A stretch of DNA of 64,000 nt from Cyanobium sp. N.Huapi 1H5 (lineage in GTDB: Bacteria > Cyanobacteriota > Cyanobacteriia > PCC-6307 > Cyanobiaceae), in assembly GCF_024345535.1 (NCBI RefSeq), contig NZ_JAGQBH010000005.1, positions 186,001 to 250,000 on the forward strand, written 5' to 3'. Shown piece by piece: positions 18,538-27,895 of this stretch (position 1 is the stretch's first letter; each line of letters starts with the position of its first letter). Both the position numbers and the translations under genes were made by a program. A model generated the notes under the pieces. It searched no databases and was not told the origin of the DNA. It was given only the letters and a program-made list of their open reading frames with translations.

Positions 18538-21327
18538 GTGGCCCACACCCTGGTCATCGTCGAGAGCCCCACCAAGGCCCGCACCATCCGGGCGTTCCTG
18601 CCCAAGACCTTCCGGGTGGAGGCGTCGATGGGCCACGTGCGCGATCTTCCCAACAACGCCAGCGAGATTCCGGCCGCCCACAAGGGCGAGAAGTGGGCCA
18701 ACCTCGGCGTCAACACCGCCAACGGCTTCGAACCCCTCTACGTGGTGCCGAAGGACAAGAAAAAGGTGGTGAAGGAGCTCAAGGACGCCCTCAAGGACGC
18801 CGACCAGCTGCTGCTGGCGACGGATGAGGACCGGGAAGGCGAGAGCATCAGCTGGCACCTGCTGCAGCTGCTCGGGCCGAAGGTGCCGGTGAAGCGGATG
18901 GTGTTCCACGAGATCACCAAGGAGGCGATCGGCCGCGCCCTCGACCAGACCCGTGATCTGGACATGGAGCTGGTCCATGCCCAGGAGACCCGGCGCATCC
19001 TCGATCGGCTGGTGGGCTACACCCTCTCGCCCCTGCTCTGGAAGAAGGTGGCCTGGGGCCTCTCCGCCGGCCGGGTCCAGTCGGTGGCGGTGCGGCTGCT
19101 GGTGCAGCGCGAGCGGGCCCGCCGCGCCTTCCGCAGCGGCAGTTACTGGGATCTCAAGGCCCGCCTGGAGCAGACGGCCTCGCCCTTCGAGGCCAAGCTC
19201 ACCCACGTGGGGGCCGAGCGCATCGCCGGCGGCTCCGACTTCGACGAGACCACCGGCGGCCTGAAGCCCGGCAGCAAGGTGAAGCTGCTCAGCGAGGCCG
19301 AGGCGGCCGCCCTCAAGGCCGCCGTCGAAACCTCCCCCTGGCGGGTGGCGGCGGTGGAGGAGAAGCCCACGGTGCGCAAGCCCGTGCCCCCCTTCACCAC
19401 CAGCACCCTGCAGCAGGAGGCCAACCGCAAGCTGCGGCTCTCAGCCCGCGACACCATGCGCACGGCCCAGGCCCTCTACGAGCGGGGCTTCATCACCTAC
19501 ATGCGCACCGATTCGGTGCACCTCTCCGACCAGGCCCTCACCGCGGCCCGCAACTGCGTCGGCGCCATGTACGGCAAGGAGTTCCTCAGCCCGGCGCCGC
19601 GTCAGTTCAGCACCAAGGCCCGCAACGCCCAGGAGGCCCACGAGGCGATCCGGCCCGCCGGCGAGAGCTTCCGCACCCCGAAGGACACCGGCCTCGACGG
19701 CCGTGACCTGGCGCTCTACGAGCTGATCTGGAAGCGCACCGTGGCCAGCCAGATGGCCGATGCCCGGCTCACCCTGCTGGCCGTTGACATCGAGGCGGCG
19801 GGCGCCACCTTCCGGGCCAGCGGCAAGCGCATCGACTTCGCCGGGTTCTTCCGCGCCTACGTGGAGGGCAGCGACGACCCCGATGCGGCCCTGGAGGGCC
19901 AGGAGGTGCTGCTGCCCTCGCTCGCCGTCGGTGACGCGCCCGTCTGCCGGGGCGTCGAGGCCCTCGGCCACCAGACCCAGCCCCCCGCCCGCTACAGCGA
20001 GGCGGCCCTGGTCAAGACCCTGGAGAAGGAGGGCATCGGCCGCCCCTCCACCTACGCCAGCATCATCGGCACCATCGTCGACCGGGGTTACGCCACCCTG
20101 CAGAACAACTCCCTCACCCCCAGCTTCACGGCCTTCGCCGTGACGGCCCTGCTGGAGGAGCACTTCCCCGACCTGGTGGACACGGCCTTCACCTCGAAGA
20201 TGGAGCACACCCTCGACGAGATCTCCACGGGCAAGGTGTCCTGGCTGCCCTACCTGGAGAACTTCTACAAGGGGGAGAAGGGCCTGGAGACCCAGGTGCA
20301 GCAGCGGGAGGGCGACATCGACCCCGGCATCTCCCGCACGGTGGTGCTGGAAGGCCTGCCCTGCGTGGTGCGCATCGGCCGCTTCGGCGCCTACCTGGAG
20401 ACCAAGCGGGTGGCGGACGACGGCAGCGAGGAGCTGCTCAAGGCCACCCTGCCCCAGGAGATCACCCCGGCCGATCTCGACGCCGAGAAGGCCGAGCTGC
20501 TGCTGCGCCAGAAGGCCGAGGGGCCCGAGTCCCTCGGCGAGGACCCCGAGACCGGCGAGCAGGTGTACCTGCTGTTCGGCCAGTACGGCCCCTACGTGCA
20601 GCGCGGCCAGGTGAGCGAGGAGGTGCCCAAGCCCAAGCGGGCTTCCCTGCCCAAGGGTGTCAAGCCCGAGGACCTCAGCCTGGAGGACGCCCTGGGGCTG
20701 CTGCGCCTGCCCCGCCACCTGGGGGAGCATCCCGACGGCGGCAAGGTGCAGGCCGGGCTGGGTCGCTTCGGTCCCTACGTGGTCCACGACAAGGGCAAGG
20801 GCGAGAAGGACTACCGCTCCCTCAAGGCCGAGGACGATGTCCTGGCGGTGGGGCTGAGCCGGGCCCTGGAGCTGCTGGCCATGCCCAAGAAGGGCCGCGG
20901 CGGCCGCACGGCCCTGAAGGATCTGGGGGTGCCCGAAGGCTCCGAGGAGGCCATCCAGCTCTTCGACGGTCCCTACGGGCTCTACGTCAAGCAGGGCAAG
21001 GTGAACGCCTCCCTGCCGGAGGGCACCACCGTCGACACCATCACCCTGGAGCAGGCGGTGGAGCTGCTGGCCGCCAAGGCCGCCAGCGGCAAGGGGGCAT
21101 CCCGGGCCCGGGCCGGCACCAAGGCCGCTGCCAAGCCCGCCGCCAGGAAGACCGCCGCCAAGACGGGAGCCGCCAAGACCGGAGCCGCCAAGGCCCCCTC
21201 CACCAGGAGCGCGGCCGCCAAGGCCACCGGCACGACCACCGCCGCCGCCAAGAAGCCCCCCGCCACAACCAAGTCCGGTCGCCTGCGGGCCAGCGCCGTG
21301 CGGGTGATCAAGCCCGCGGCCAGCTGA
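18538..21327 (+). CDS. topA: DNA topoisomerase I with a histone-H1-like tail
   Basis: This 929-aa type IA topoisomerase relaxes negative supercoils. The Toprim domain starts [18 protein letters not shown] and has the metal-binding DEDREGES. The active-site tyrosine is in ITYMRTDS. The C-terminal part has repeated topo-C domains ([26 protein letters not shown]). The last ~90 residues are an Ala/Lys/Thr-rich basic tail of [18 protein letters not shown] repeats, typical of GC-rich bacteria and likely non-specific DNA binding. The start is GTG 18538; the product reads V-A-H-T from there. It is divergent from ndhB and followed by a 1-base overlapping lipoprotein gene. Confidence 0.96.
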   Translation: MAHTLVIVESPTKARTIRAFLPKTFRVEASMGHVRDLPNNASEIPAAHKGEKWANLGVNTANGFEPLYVVPKDKKKVVKELKDALKDADQLLLATDEDREGESISWHLLQLLGPKVPVKRMVFHEITKEAIGRALDQTRDLDMELVHAQETRRILDRLVGYTLSPLLWKKVAWGLSAGRVQSVAVRLLVQRERARRAFRSGSYWDLKARLEQTASPFEAKLTHVGAERIAGGSDFDETTGGLKPGSKVKLLSEAEAAALKAAVETSPWRVAAVEEKPTVRKPVPPFTTSTLQQEANRKLRLSARDTMRTAQALYERGFITYMRTDSVHLSDQALTAARNCVGAMYGKEFLSPAPRQFSTKARNAQEAHEAIRPAGESFRTPKDTGLDGRDLALYELIWKRTVASQMADARLTLLAVDIEAAGATFRASGKRIDFAGFFRAYVEGSDDPDAALEGQEVLLPSLAVGDAPVCRGVEALGHQTQPPARYSEAALVKTLEKEGIGRPSTYASIIGTIVDRGYATLQNNSLTPSFTAFAVTALLEEHFPDLVDTAFTSKMEHTLDEISTGKVSWLPYLENFYKGEKGLETQVQQREGDIDPGISRTVVLEGLPCVVRIGRFGAYLETKRVADDGSEELLKATLPQEITPADLDAEKAELLLRQKAEGPESLGEDPETGEQVYLLFGQYGPYVQRGQVSEEVPKPKRASLPKGVKPEDLSLEDALGLLRLPRHLGEHPDGGKVQAGLGRFGPYVVHDKGKGEKDYRSLKAEDDVLAVGLSRALELLAMPKKGRGGRTALKDLGVPEGSEEAIQLFDGPYGLYVKQGKVNASLPEGTTVDTITLEQAVELLAAKAASGKGASRARAGTKAAAKPAARKTAAKTGAAKTGAAKAPSTRSAAAKATGTTTAAAKKPPATTKSGRLRASAVRVIKPAAS

Positions 21328-21860
21328 TGGCCCATCCCCGCCCCCCCCTTTCGCTGGCGGGACCCCTGCTGAGCCTGCCCCTGCTGCTCTCCGCCTGTGG
21401 CGGCACGCCCTTCGGCGACGCCCTCTCCCGCAGTTTCTCGGGCGCACCGGCGGCTCCCGCCGCCCCGGCCCCCGTGACCCGCACCACCGCCCCGGCCACG
21501 CCGGCTCCCACCCCCGCCGCCCCGAAGCCTGCGGCCGGCAAGGAGCCTGCGGCGAACGGGGCGACCACGCCGGCCGGCCAGGCGGCTGGTTCCCTCCCGG
21601 TGGCCCCCGCGGCTCCGGCCGTCCGCCCCGCCCCCTACCGCGTCACCATCCGCCTGCCCCAGGCGGATCCCTCCGCCCCGGCCGAGGTGGTCACCAAGGC
21701 CCTGCGGGCCGCCGGCGTGCCCTTCGAGGTGGAGACGATCGAGCGCATGCCGGCCGGGGCCGGGGCCGGGGCCGGGGCCGCCGAGACCCCCGCGGCCGCC
21801 GCGGGCGCCGCCAACGGCACCGCCCCCGCCACCTCCCGGCCGGCGCCGGCGCCCCGCTGA
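21327..21860 (+). CDS. Proline/alanine-rich lipoprotein
   Basis: This 177-aa protein has a lipobox LSAC (lipidated Cys24) after a hydrophobic signal. The mature part begins with a long Ala/Pro/Thr low-complexity linker. A short ordered stretch follows at about residues 105-145 (YRVTIRLPQADPSAPAEVVTKALRAAGVPFEVETIERM), then another low-complexity tail. Its ATG shares a base with the topA stop, so it is co-translated with topA. No function can be assigned; the ordered part could be a small alpha-beta domain. Confidence 0.72.
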   Translation: MAHPRPPLSLAGPLLSLPLLLSACGGTPFGDALSRSFSGAPAAPAAPAPVTRTTAPATPAPTPAAPKPAAGKEPAANGATTPAGQAAGSLPVAPAAPAVRPAPYRVTIRLPQADPSAPAEVVTKALRAAGVPFEVETIERMPAGAGAGAGAAETPAAAAGAANGTAPATSRPAPAPR

Positions 21861-21864
21861 CCCC

Positions 21865-22521
21865 ATGACCCCTCCCCTCCGGCGCCAGCTGAGCCATCGC
21901 CAGGCGCGCCAGCTGATGGACACCGCCTACCTGGCGGCCGCCACCGCCCTGCTCTGGGTGGCCCTCTACTACCTGCCGGTGGGCAGCCCCCTGTTCCGCC
22001 TCGCCCTGCCCCTGCCCCTGGCCCTGCTGCAGCTGCGCCATGGCTGGCGCTGCGCCCTGGAGGGCGTGGTGGTGACGACCCTGCTGCTGGTGGCCCTGAT
22101 GGGCCCGATCCGCGGGCCCCTGGTGCTGTTCCCCTACGGCCTGCTCTCCCTCTGGCTGGGCTGGGGCTGGCGTCGCCGCAGCAGCTGGTGGCTCACCCTG
22201 GGGGTGGGCGGCCTGATCGGCGCCGCCGGCTTCCTGGTGCGGGTGGCCGTGCTCTCGGTGCTGGTGGGGGAGAACCTCTGGGTGGTGATCACCACCGCCG
22301 CGGCCAACCTGCTGGACCGGCTGGCGGGGGTGGTGGGTCTGGCGGGCGGGTTCGATCTCGACCAGGTGCAGGTGGCTGCCGTGCTGCTGGTGCTGCTCCA
22401 GAACCTGATCGTGGTGCTGGCCCTCCACGCGGTGGCCTACTGGATCTTCCCCCGGCTCGACCAGCCGATCAGCGAGCCGCCGCCGGCCCTGCGCGGCCTG
22501 GTGGCCCTCGACCCCCTTTGA
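21865..22521 (+). CDS. DUF2232-like multi-pass membrane protein
   Basis: This 218-aa protein has five or more hydrophobic segments and an N-terminus rich in Arg/Gln (RRQLSHRQARQLMDTAYLAAA). The layout matches the DUF2232/YybS-like membrane family seen in cyanobacteria next to topA and cobT-like genes. The function is unknown; distant relatives resemble substrate-binding S components of ECF vitamin transporters. It starts 4 bases after the lipoprotein and its stop overlaps the next start. Confidence 0.78.
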   Translation: MTPPLRRQLSHRQARQLMDTAYLAAATALLWVALYYLPVGSPLFRLALPLPLALLQLRHGWRCALEGVVVTTLLLVALMGPIRGPLVLFPYGLLSLWLGWGWRRRSSWWLTLGVGGLIGAAGFLVRVAVLSVLVGENLWVVITTAAANLLDRLAGVVGLAGGFDLDQVQVAAVLLVLLQNLIVVLALHAVAYWIFPRLDQPISEPPPALRGLVALDPL

Positions 22522-23678
22522 GCCTGCCGGGGTTGATCACCGGTTCCGCGGCTGCCGCTGAGGCCTGGGGCCGGCCCTGGCGGCAGGGGTGGCGGGAGGC
22601 GGAGGTGCTGGTCCTGCTGGCGGGCACGGACACGGCCGCCGTGCCGGGCATCTCCGCCGCCGGCGCCACCCCCGCCTCCCGCCGCCGCACGGCGGCGGCC
22701 GATGCCGAGCTGCTGCTGCTGGGCCCCGCCGCTGAGCTCCCCCATGCCCTGCCGCCGCTGCCCGCCGGGGTGTCCCCCGCCCTGATCAGCCACGTGGTGC
22801 TGCGGGAGCTGGGCCTGGTTCCCCTGCTGGTCGACCTGGGCTGCCCCGTGGCCCCGGCGGTGCCCCACCTGCGGCTGCCGGGGCCGGCGGGGGCCGGGCC
22901 GGCCCGCTGCCTCAGCGGCGGTGCGGCCCTCGATCCGGGGCGGCTGGAGGCCCTGCTGGCCCTGGGCCAGCGCTGGGGGGAACGGCTGGCGCCGGGGCGA
23001 CCCCTGGTGCTGGCGGAATGCGTGCCCGGGGGCACCAGCACAGCCCTGGCGGTGCTGACGGGCCTGGGGGTGGCGGCCGATGGTCTGGTGAGCGGCAGCC
23101 TGCGCCACCCCGACCACGGCCGCAAGGCGGCCCTGGTGGCCCGGGGGCTGGCGGCGGCGGGCCAGGCCGTGGCCGGAGCCGGGGATCGGGCCGATGCTGG
23201 GCGGGTGGCCGCCGCCGTGGGGGATCCGATGCAGCCCCTGGCCGCCGCCCTGGTGCTGGCCGCCGCCGCCGCCGGCCGGTCCGTGCTGCTGGCGGGGGGC
23301 AGCCAGATGGCGGCGGTGCTGGCCCTGGCCCTGGCCCTGGCGCCCCCCTCCCTGCGCCCGGCGGTCGCGGCCGCCGCCGCGGTGGGCACCACCGCCTGGG
23401 TGGCCCATGAGGCCGGCAGCGACCTGGCCCTGCTGCTGCAGCGCATCGGCGCGCGCTGGGGGGTGGACCCCCTGGCCTTCGCGGCCGACCTGCGCTTCCC
23501 CGATCCCTGCCACCCGGCCCTGGCCGCCTACGAGCGGGGCTACGTCAAGGAGGGCGTGGGGGCGGGGGGGCTGGCCCTGCTCTGGCAGCTCAGCGGCCGC
23601 TCCGCCCCGGCCCTCGCCCGCCTCTGCGACCAGGCCTGCGCCACCCTGCTGGGGCCGCCGCCGCCTACGGTCCGCTGA
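22518..23678 (+). CDS. CobT-like nicotinate-nucleotide phosphoribosyltransferase family (UPF0284/TIGR00303)
   Basis: This protein of about 386 aa resembles the lower-ligand phosphoribosyltransferase CobT of cobamide synthesis. The diagnostic parts are GDPMQPLAAALVLAAA, LLAGGSQMAAVLALA and, near the C-terminus, YVKEGVGAGG. In CobT the equivalent EG(T/S)GA motif holds the catalytic glutamate. The start is probably TTG 22518, overlapping the DUF2232 stop as TTGA, with a second TTG at 22533. This family replaces CobT in archaea and cyanobacteria; its base substrate is not certain. Confidence 0.85.
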   Translation: MSLPGLITGSAAAAEAWGRPWRQGWREAEVLVLLAGTDTAAVPGISAAGATPASRRRTAAADAELLLLGPAAELPHALPPLPAGVSPALISHVVLRELGLVPLLVDLGCPVAPAVPHLRLPGPAGAGPARCLSGGAALDPGRLEALLALGQRWGERLAPGRPLVLAECVPGGTSTALAVLTGLGVAADGLVSGSLRHPDHGRKAALVARGLAAAGQAVAGAGDRADAGRVAAAVGDPMQPLAAALVLAAAAAGRSVLLAGGSQMAAVLALALALAPPSLRPAVAAAAAVGTTAWVAHEAGSDLALLLQRIGARWGVDPLAFAADLRFPDPCHPALAAYERGYVKEGVGAGGLALLWQLSGRSAPALARLCDQACATLLGPPPPTVR

Positions 23679-24701
23679 ATGGGCGCCCCCTTCCCCCCAC
23701 CGCCGACCCCGGCCCTCAGCCGCCGCACCCTGCTGCGTCTCGGCGCCGCCTCCGCCCTGACCCTGCTGGCCGGCTGCGACCGCCAGGAGACGCTGCTGCT
23801 GGCCAGCCGCGGCGACCTGCCCGCCGCCTGGGCCCGGCGCCTGCCCAAGCCCTGGCGCAGCCAGCTCCTGGAGGATCCCGCCCAGGTGCTGGCCCGGGCG
23901 GCCGCCCCCCGGACGGGTCTGCTGCAGCTCAGCGATGGCTGGGCCGCCGAGCTCAGGCCCGCCGACCTGCAGCCCATCGGCACCCCGGCCCTGATCGAGC
24001 GGCTCACGCCGATGGCGGCCCCGCTGGCCCGCCTCCATGGCCCCGCCGGCGCTGCTCCGGTGGCCTTCCCCTGGTCCTACGGCCCCTGGGTCCTGGTGCT
24101 GCGCAGCCGGCCCGACCTGGCCCGGCGCCGGGCCGAGGGCTGGGATCTGCTGCTCGATCCCAGCCTGGCCGGCCGGCTGGTGCTGCCCTCCTCCCCCCGG
24201 GTGACGATCGACCTGGCCGGCGAGGACCCGGAGCGCCTGCGGCAGCTGCGCCGCGCCGCCCTGGCCTACGACGACCGTGACGGCCTCAGCCTGCTGCTCA
24301 CCGGCGAGGCCGAGGCCGCCGTGCTGCCCCGCCAGCGGGTGGTGGGCCTGCTGCGACGGGATCCCCGGCTGCAGGTGCTGCTGCCCGAGAGCGGCTCCCC
24401 CCTCACCTGGAACCTGCTGCTGCGGCCGGCCGGGCCCCACCCGGAGCCGCCCCTGGAGTGGCTGGGGGAGGCCCTGGAGCCCCCCTTGCTGCCGGCCCTG
24501 CTGGCGGGCGGTTGGGTGCCACCCCTGCCCAGGGAGCAGCTGCAGCGGGCCCTGGCGGACTTCCCGGCGGCCGTCGCCGCCCTGCTGCTGCCCCCCCAGC
24601 CGGTGCTGGAGCGCTGCTCCAGCCTGGCGCCCCTCACCGCCTCCGAGCGGTCGGCGCTGCAGCGGCTCTGGGATGGGGCCGCCCCGGTTCCCGCCGCCTG
24701 A
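23679..24701 (+). CDS. ABC-type solute-binding lipoprotein (spermidine/putrescine-binding-like), Tat signal
   Basis: This 340-aa protein has SRRTLLRLGAASALTLLAGC: a twin-arginine signal ending in a lipobox with Cys33. The mature part follows the type 2 periplasmic-binding layout (PVAFPWSYGPWVLVLRSRPD, then SLAGRLVLPSSPR, then LTGEAEAAVLPRQRVV) seen in PotD-like and iron-binding proteins. No permease or ATPase gene is adjacent, so it is an orphan binding protein. It starts directly after the cobT-like stop. Confidence 0.8.
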   Translation: MGAPFPPPPTPALSRRTLLRLGAASALTLLAGCDRQETLLLASRGDLPAAWARRLPKPWRSQLLEDPAQVLARAAAPRTGLLQLSDGWAAELRPADLQPIGTPALIERLTPMAAPLARLHGPAGAAPVAFPWSYGPWVLVLRSRPDLARRRAEGWDLLLDPSLAGRLVLPSSPRVTIDLAGEDPERLRQLRRAALAYDDRDGLSLLLTGEAEAAVLPRQRVVGLLRRDPRLQVLLPESGSPLTWNLLLRPAGPHPEPPLEWLGEALEPPLLPALLAGGWVPPLPREQLQRALADFPAAVAALLLPPQPVLERCSSLAPLTASERSALQRLWDGAAPVPAA

Positions 24702-24752
24702 TCCGTCCGAGTACCCGTCCGAGCACCCGGCCGTGCAGCGATCTGGGCGGGC

Positions 24753-25910
24753 TCAGCCCCACAGGCGCCGTCGCGGGGCGGCCGCCAGCCTGCGATGGGT
24801 GTCCGCCAGCAGGTCGGGGATGGGCAGCTGCAGCGGACAGCGGGGCAGGCAGGCGCCGCAGCGGCCGCAGGCAGAGGCATCCACCGCCTCCCACCAGTGG
24901 CCGGCCCGGCCGATCAGGTTGTAGCGCTCCGTGGCGAAGGGCTCCATGCCATGGCCGACCGCCAGGTTGCGCAGCCGCAGCAGGGCGGGAATCGGCACGG
25001 CGTTGGGGCAGGGCAGGCACTGGCGGCACTGGCCGCAGCGGTCGGCCCCGAGCCGCTCCCTGCCGGCGGCCTCCAGGCGGGCCAGGGCCGCCGCCAGGTC
25101 CCGCCCGTCGCTGGTGGGGGCCGTGGCGCCGGCGTCGGCCAGCCGCACCGCCCAGGCCAGATCCTCCGGCCCGGCGGCCCCCAGGGTGAGGGTGCTGATC
25201 CCCTCGGCCAGCAGGAAGCGGTAGGCCAGCTCCAGCGGCGCGAAGGGGGCGCAGTCGGCGACCAGCTCGGGGGGTGGGTCCTGGAGGCGGCCGCCCTTGT
25301 CGGCCGGGGAGATGGCCATCACGCCGATCCCCTCCGCCAGGGCGGCCCGGGCCAGGGGCAGCCGCTCCTGGTCGAACAAGTGCACATGCAGGCTGCAGAA
25401 GCCGAAGCGGCCGCTCGCCAGGGCCGCCTCGATCAGGGCGGTGTCGCCGTGGCTGCTGAAGCCCACCTGCCCCACCAGCCCCTCGCCCGTGGCCCAGGCC
25501 AGCAGGTCGGCCCCCGGCCCCGAGAGGGCCCAGGCCAGGTGCTCCGGCCGGTTGAGGCCGTGCACCGCCAGGTTGTCGAGCCGCTCGACCCCCAGCCGCC
25601 GCAGGCAGGCCCGCAGCTGGGCCCGGCCGTCGCCCAGGTCCGCTCCCGGCAGCAGCTTGCTGGTCAGCACCAGGGAGGCACGGGCTGCGGGGTCCCGCTC
25701 CCCCAGCCGCGCCAGGGCCCGGCCGAGGAAGGCCTCGGCCGGGCCGTAGGCGGGGGCCGTCTCGATGTGGTTGATGCCCGCCGCCACGGCCGCCTCCAGC
25801 ACCGCCTCCATCACCGCCGGGGCGTCAAGGGCCCGCATCGTGCCGAGGGTGAAGGCCGACACCGGCCGCCCCCGTCCGAAGGGCCGTCGTGCCGCCGCCA
25901 GCGGCGTCAC
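24753..25910 (-). CDS. Aldo/keto reductase fused to a 2[4Fe-4S] ferredoxin domain
   Basis: This 385-aa protein joins an aldo/keto reductase TIM barrel (residues about 15-270, with INHIETAPAYGPAE carrying the catalytic tyrosine) to a C-terminal ferredoxin domain. That domain has two cysteine sets, CGQCRQCLPCP and CGRCGACLPRCP. This architecture is a recognised bacterial family thought to link NAD(P)H-dependent reduction to iron-sulfur electron transfer; the substrate is unknown. The start is GTG, 7 bases after the DUF151 stop, so the two form an operon. Confidence 0.88.
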   Translation of the reverse strand: MTPLAAARRPFGRGRPVSAFTLGTMRALDAPAVMEAVLEAAVAAGINHIETAPAYGPAEAFLGRALARLGERDPAARASLVLTSKLLPGADLGDGRAQLRACLRRLGVERLDNLAVHGLNRPEHLAWALSGPGADLLAWATGEGLVGQVGFSSHGDTALIEAALASGRFGFCSLHVHLFDQERLPLARAALAEGIGVMAISPADKGGRLQDPPPELVADCAPFAPLELAYRFLLAEGISTLTLGAAGPEDLAWAVRLADAGATAPTSDGRDLAAALARLEAAGRERLGADRCGQCRQCLPCPNAVPIPALLRLRNLAVGHGMEPFATERYNLIGRAGHWWEAVDASACGRCGACLPRCPLQLPIPDLLADTHRRLAAAPRRRLWG

Positions 25911-25917
25911 CGGCGGC

Positions 25918-26469
25918 TCAGAGGCCAGGGGCGCCGGCCTCGGGGCCGTCCTCCGGGCCCGGATCGGCCTCGGCGGCGGTGCGGCCGATGTGGCGGATCA
26001 GGTCGGCCGGGGTGGTGCGCTCCAGGAAGCGGCGGAAATCCTCCTGATCTTCGGCGTCGGCCTCCGCATCCACGGGAATTGAGGCGTCGGCGACCACCTC
26101 CTCGAGCATCCAGATACCGCTGTCGGTGCGCAGGGCCAGGGCGATGGCATCGCTGGGGCGGGCGTCCAGTTCCAGCAGCTGGTCGGTGCCGTTCTGGAGC
26201 TTGAGCACGGCCCGGAACGTGTTGTCCTCGATCGTGTGGATGATCACCCGCTCCAGCCGCAGGCCACCGGCCTCCAGCAGGCTGGCCATCAGGTCGTGGC
26301 TGAGGGGCCGGGGTGGGCGCTCCCGGTTGAGGCCCGAGAGGATGTTCTGGGCTTGGGCCTGGTCGATCCAGATCGGCACCTGACGGCGGCCGGAAGGGTC
26401 CCGCAGCAGAACAATGGGGCTGCGACTGGCCGCATCCAGGGCGATCCCGGCGACACGCATTTCAACCAT
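25918..26469 (-). CDS. Bifunctional nuclease family (BFN/DUF151) protein
   Basis: This 183-aa protein contains the DUF151 domain: VEMRVAGIALDAASRSPIVLLRD at the N-terminus, then PIWIDQAQAQNI and RPSDAIALALR. Relatives in plants and Mycobacterium are described as bifunctional nucleases acting on DNA and RNA. The C-terminal ~40 residues are acidic. It heads the operon with the AKR-ferredoxin gene and is divergent from riboflavin synthase. The biochemical role in cyanobacteria is not established. Confidence 0.88.
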   Translation of the reverse strand: MVEMRVAGIALDAASRSPIVLLRDPSGRRQVPIWIDQAQAQNILSGLNRERPPRPLSHDLMASLLEAGGLRLERVIIHTIEDNTFRAVLKLQNGTDQLLELDARPSDAIALALRTDSGIWMLEEVVADASIPVDAEADAEDQEDFRRFLERTTPADLIRHIGRTAAEADPGPEDGPEAGAPGL

Positions 26470-26538
26470 GGTCGGGCCCGTCCCTCGTGCGTGTTGGTCC
26501 CCGTGAAACGATTATGGCCAGTGCCGCCGCCTCAGGGG

Positions 26539-27174
26539 ATGTTCACCGGACTGGTGCAGGCCATCGGCAGGCTGGAGCGGAGTCCGGCCGGTGTGCGGGT
26601 GCGCACCGACCTCGGCCCCCTGGCCCTGGGGGACAGCGTCGCCGTCGACGGGGTCTGCCTCACGGTGGCCGAGCTCCTGGCCGATGGCTTCCGGGCTGAT
26701 GTCAGCGAGGAGACCCTGGGCCGCAGCACCCTGGCGGAGCGGGCCGCCAGCGTTGGCCGGGTGAACCTGGAGCCGGCCCTACGCCTGGCGGACCGGCTCG
26801 GGGGCCATCTGGTCAGCGGGCACGTCGACGGTCTCGGGGAGATCACCGCCATCGAGCGGCAGTCCGGCTCCTGGCGGCTGGAGGTGGCCTGGCAGGATCC
26901 GGCCTACGGGCGCTACGTGTGCGAGAAGGCGAGCGTCGCCCTCGACGGCATCAGCCTGACGGTGGCGGGCTGCGAGCCCGACGGCAGCCGCTTCTGGATC
27001 GCCGTGATTCCCACCACCTGGACCGGCACCACGCTGGCGGGCCGCCGCGTGGGGGACCGGGTCAATCTGGAGGCCGATTTGCTGGCCAAGTACACCGAGC
27101 GGCTGCTGCGACCGGCGGCGGCGCCCCAGGCCACCCTCTCCTCCGCCTGGCTGGCGGAGCACGGCTGGGGCTAG
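26539..27174 (+). CDS. ribE: Riboflavin synthase alpha subunit
   Basis: This enzyme makes riboflavin from two 6,7-dimethyl-8-ribityllumazine molecules. The 211-aa product starts MFTGLVQAIG, the family hallmark, and shows the internal duplication of lumazine-binding barrels, with VDGVCLTV in the first and LDGISLTV in the second. The motif GGHLVSGHVDG is intact. Length is standard. It is a single gene in this window; no other rib genes are adjacent. Confidence 0.96.
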   Translation: MFTGLVQAIGRLERSPAGVRVRTDLGPLALGDSVAVDGVCLTVAELLADGFRADVSEETLGRSTLAERAASVGRVNLEPALRLADRLGGHLVSGHVDGLGEITAIERQSGSWRLEVAWQDPAYGRYVCEKASVALDGISLTVAGCEPDGSRFWIAVIPTTWTGTTLAGRRVGDRVNLEADLLAKYTERLLRPAAAPQATLSSAWLAEHGWG

Positions 27175-27262
27175 GCGCGTCGCGACGGATGCTGCGACAG
27201 ATCACGTCTCGTTGTCAGTGGCAGGCGCCACCGTCACGCTGGCCTCAGTCCGAGCGGTGCCG

Positions 27263-27853
27263 ATGCTGACCCCCGATGCCCCCTCCTCCCGCCAGGCCAT
27301 GGGGGCGGCCCTGCGCGCCTTCACCCTGGCCGAAGGGGTGATGCTGATCGTGCTGGGGGTGCTGGCACTGGTCTTTCCCGTGCTGGCCTCCAAATGGGTC
27401 ACCGCCGTGGTGGCCATCGCCTTCCTGGTGGGGGGCCTGGTGGGCTGGATCAGCTCCCTGCTGCGCTCCCCGGGCCTGAGCCGGGCGATCACCTTCTGGC
27501 GCCTGGTGACGTCCACCCTGTTCCTGGTGCTGGGGGTCTGGATGATCCAGCAGATGGCGGCCGGTCCGGCGGCGGCAGCGATCCCGATGGCGGGCCTGGC
27601 CCTGGCCATCGGCGTGGTGTTCGTGGTGGAGGGGATGGTGGAGGTCCTGGTGGCGACCTCCCACCGTCACATCCCCGGCTGGCGCTGGGGACTGGTGAAC
27701 GGACTGGTGACCCTCGCCCTGGGGCTGCTGATCCTCACCATGAAGTTCTGGAGCCTGCTCTGGGTGGTGGGGACCCTGGTGGGCATCAGCTTCCTGTTCA
27801 GCGGCATCGACCTGCTGCGCTTCAGCGCCAGCTTCCATCCCGAGCAGGACTGA
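27263..27853 (+). CDS. DUF308/HdeD-family membrane protein
   Basis: This protein of about 196 aa has six hydrophobic segments in three repeated pairs, as in HdeD (acid-resistance membrane protein family). Visible segments include GVMLIVLGVLALVFPVLA and GLVNGLVTLALGLLILTM. I choose ATG 27263; upstream TTG and GTG codons in the same frame would add up to 17 residues without obvious conservation. It has no clear operon partner. The molecular function of the family is not known. Confidence 0.82.
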   Translation: MLTPDAPSSRQAMGAALRAFTLAEGVMLIVLGVLALVFPVLASKWVTAVVAIAFLVGGLVGWISSLLRSPGLSRAITFWRLVTSTLFLVLGVWMIQQMAAGPAAAAIPMAGLALAIGVVFVVEGMVEVLVATSHRHIPGWRWGLVNGLVTLALGLLILTMKFWSLLWVVGTLVGISFLFSGIDLLRFSASFHPEQD

Positions 27854-27895
27854 GGGCGCGAGCGAGAGTGAGGGCGCGGAAACTCTTGGCCGGCC

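Noticed and set aside
19441..21447. A 668-codon frame antisense to topA
   Set aside because: Its composition is low-complexity Gly/Leu/His and it covers a certain gene on the other strand.
22437..24440. A 667-codon frame antisense to the CobT-like and binding-protein genes
   Set aside because: It is Gln/Gly-rich, has no recognisable domain, and opposes genes with clear motifs.
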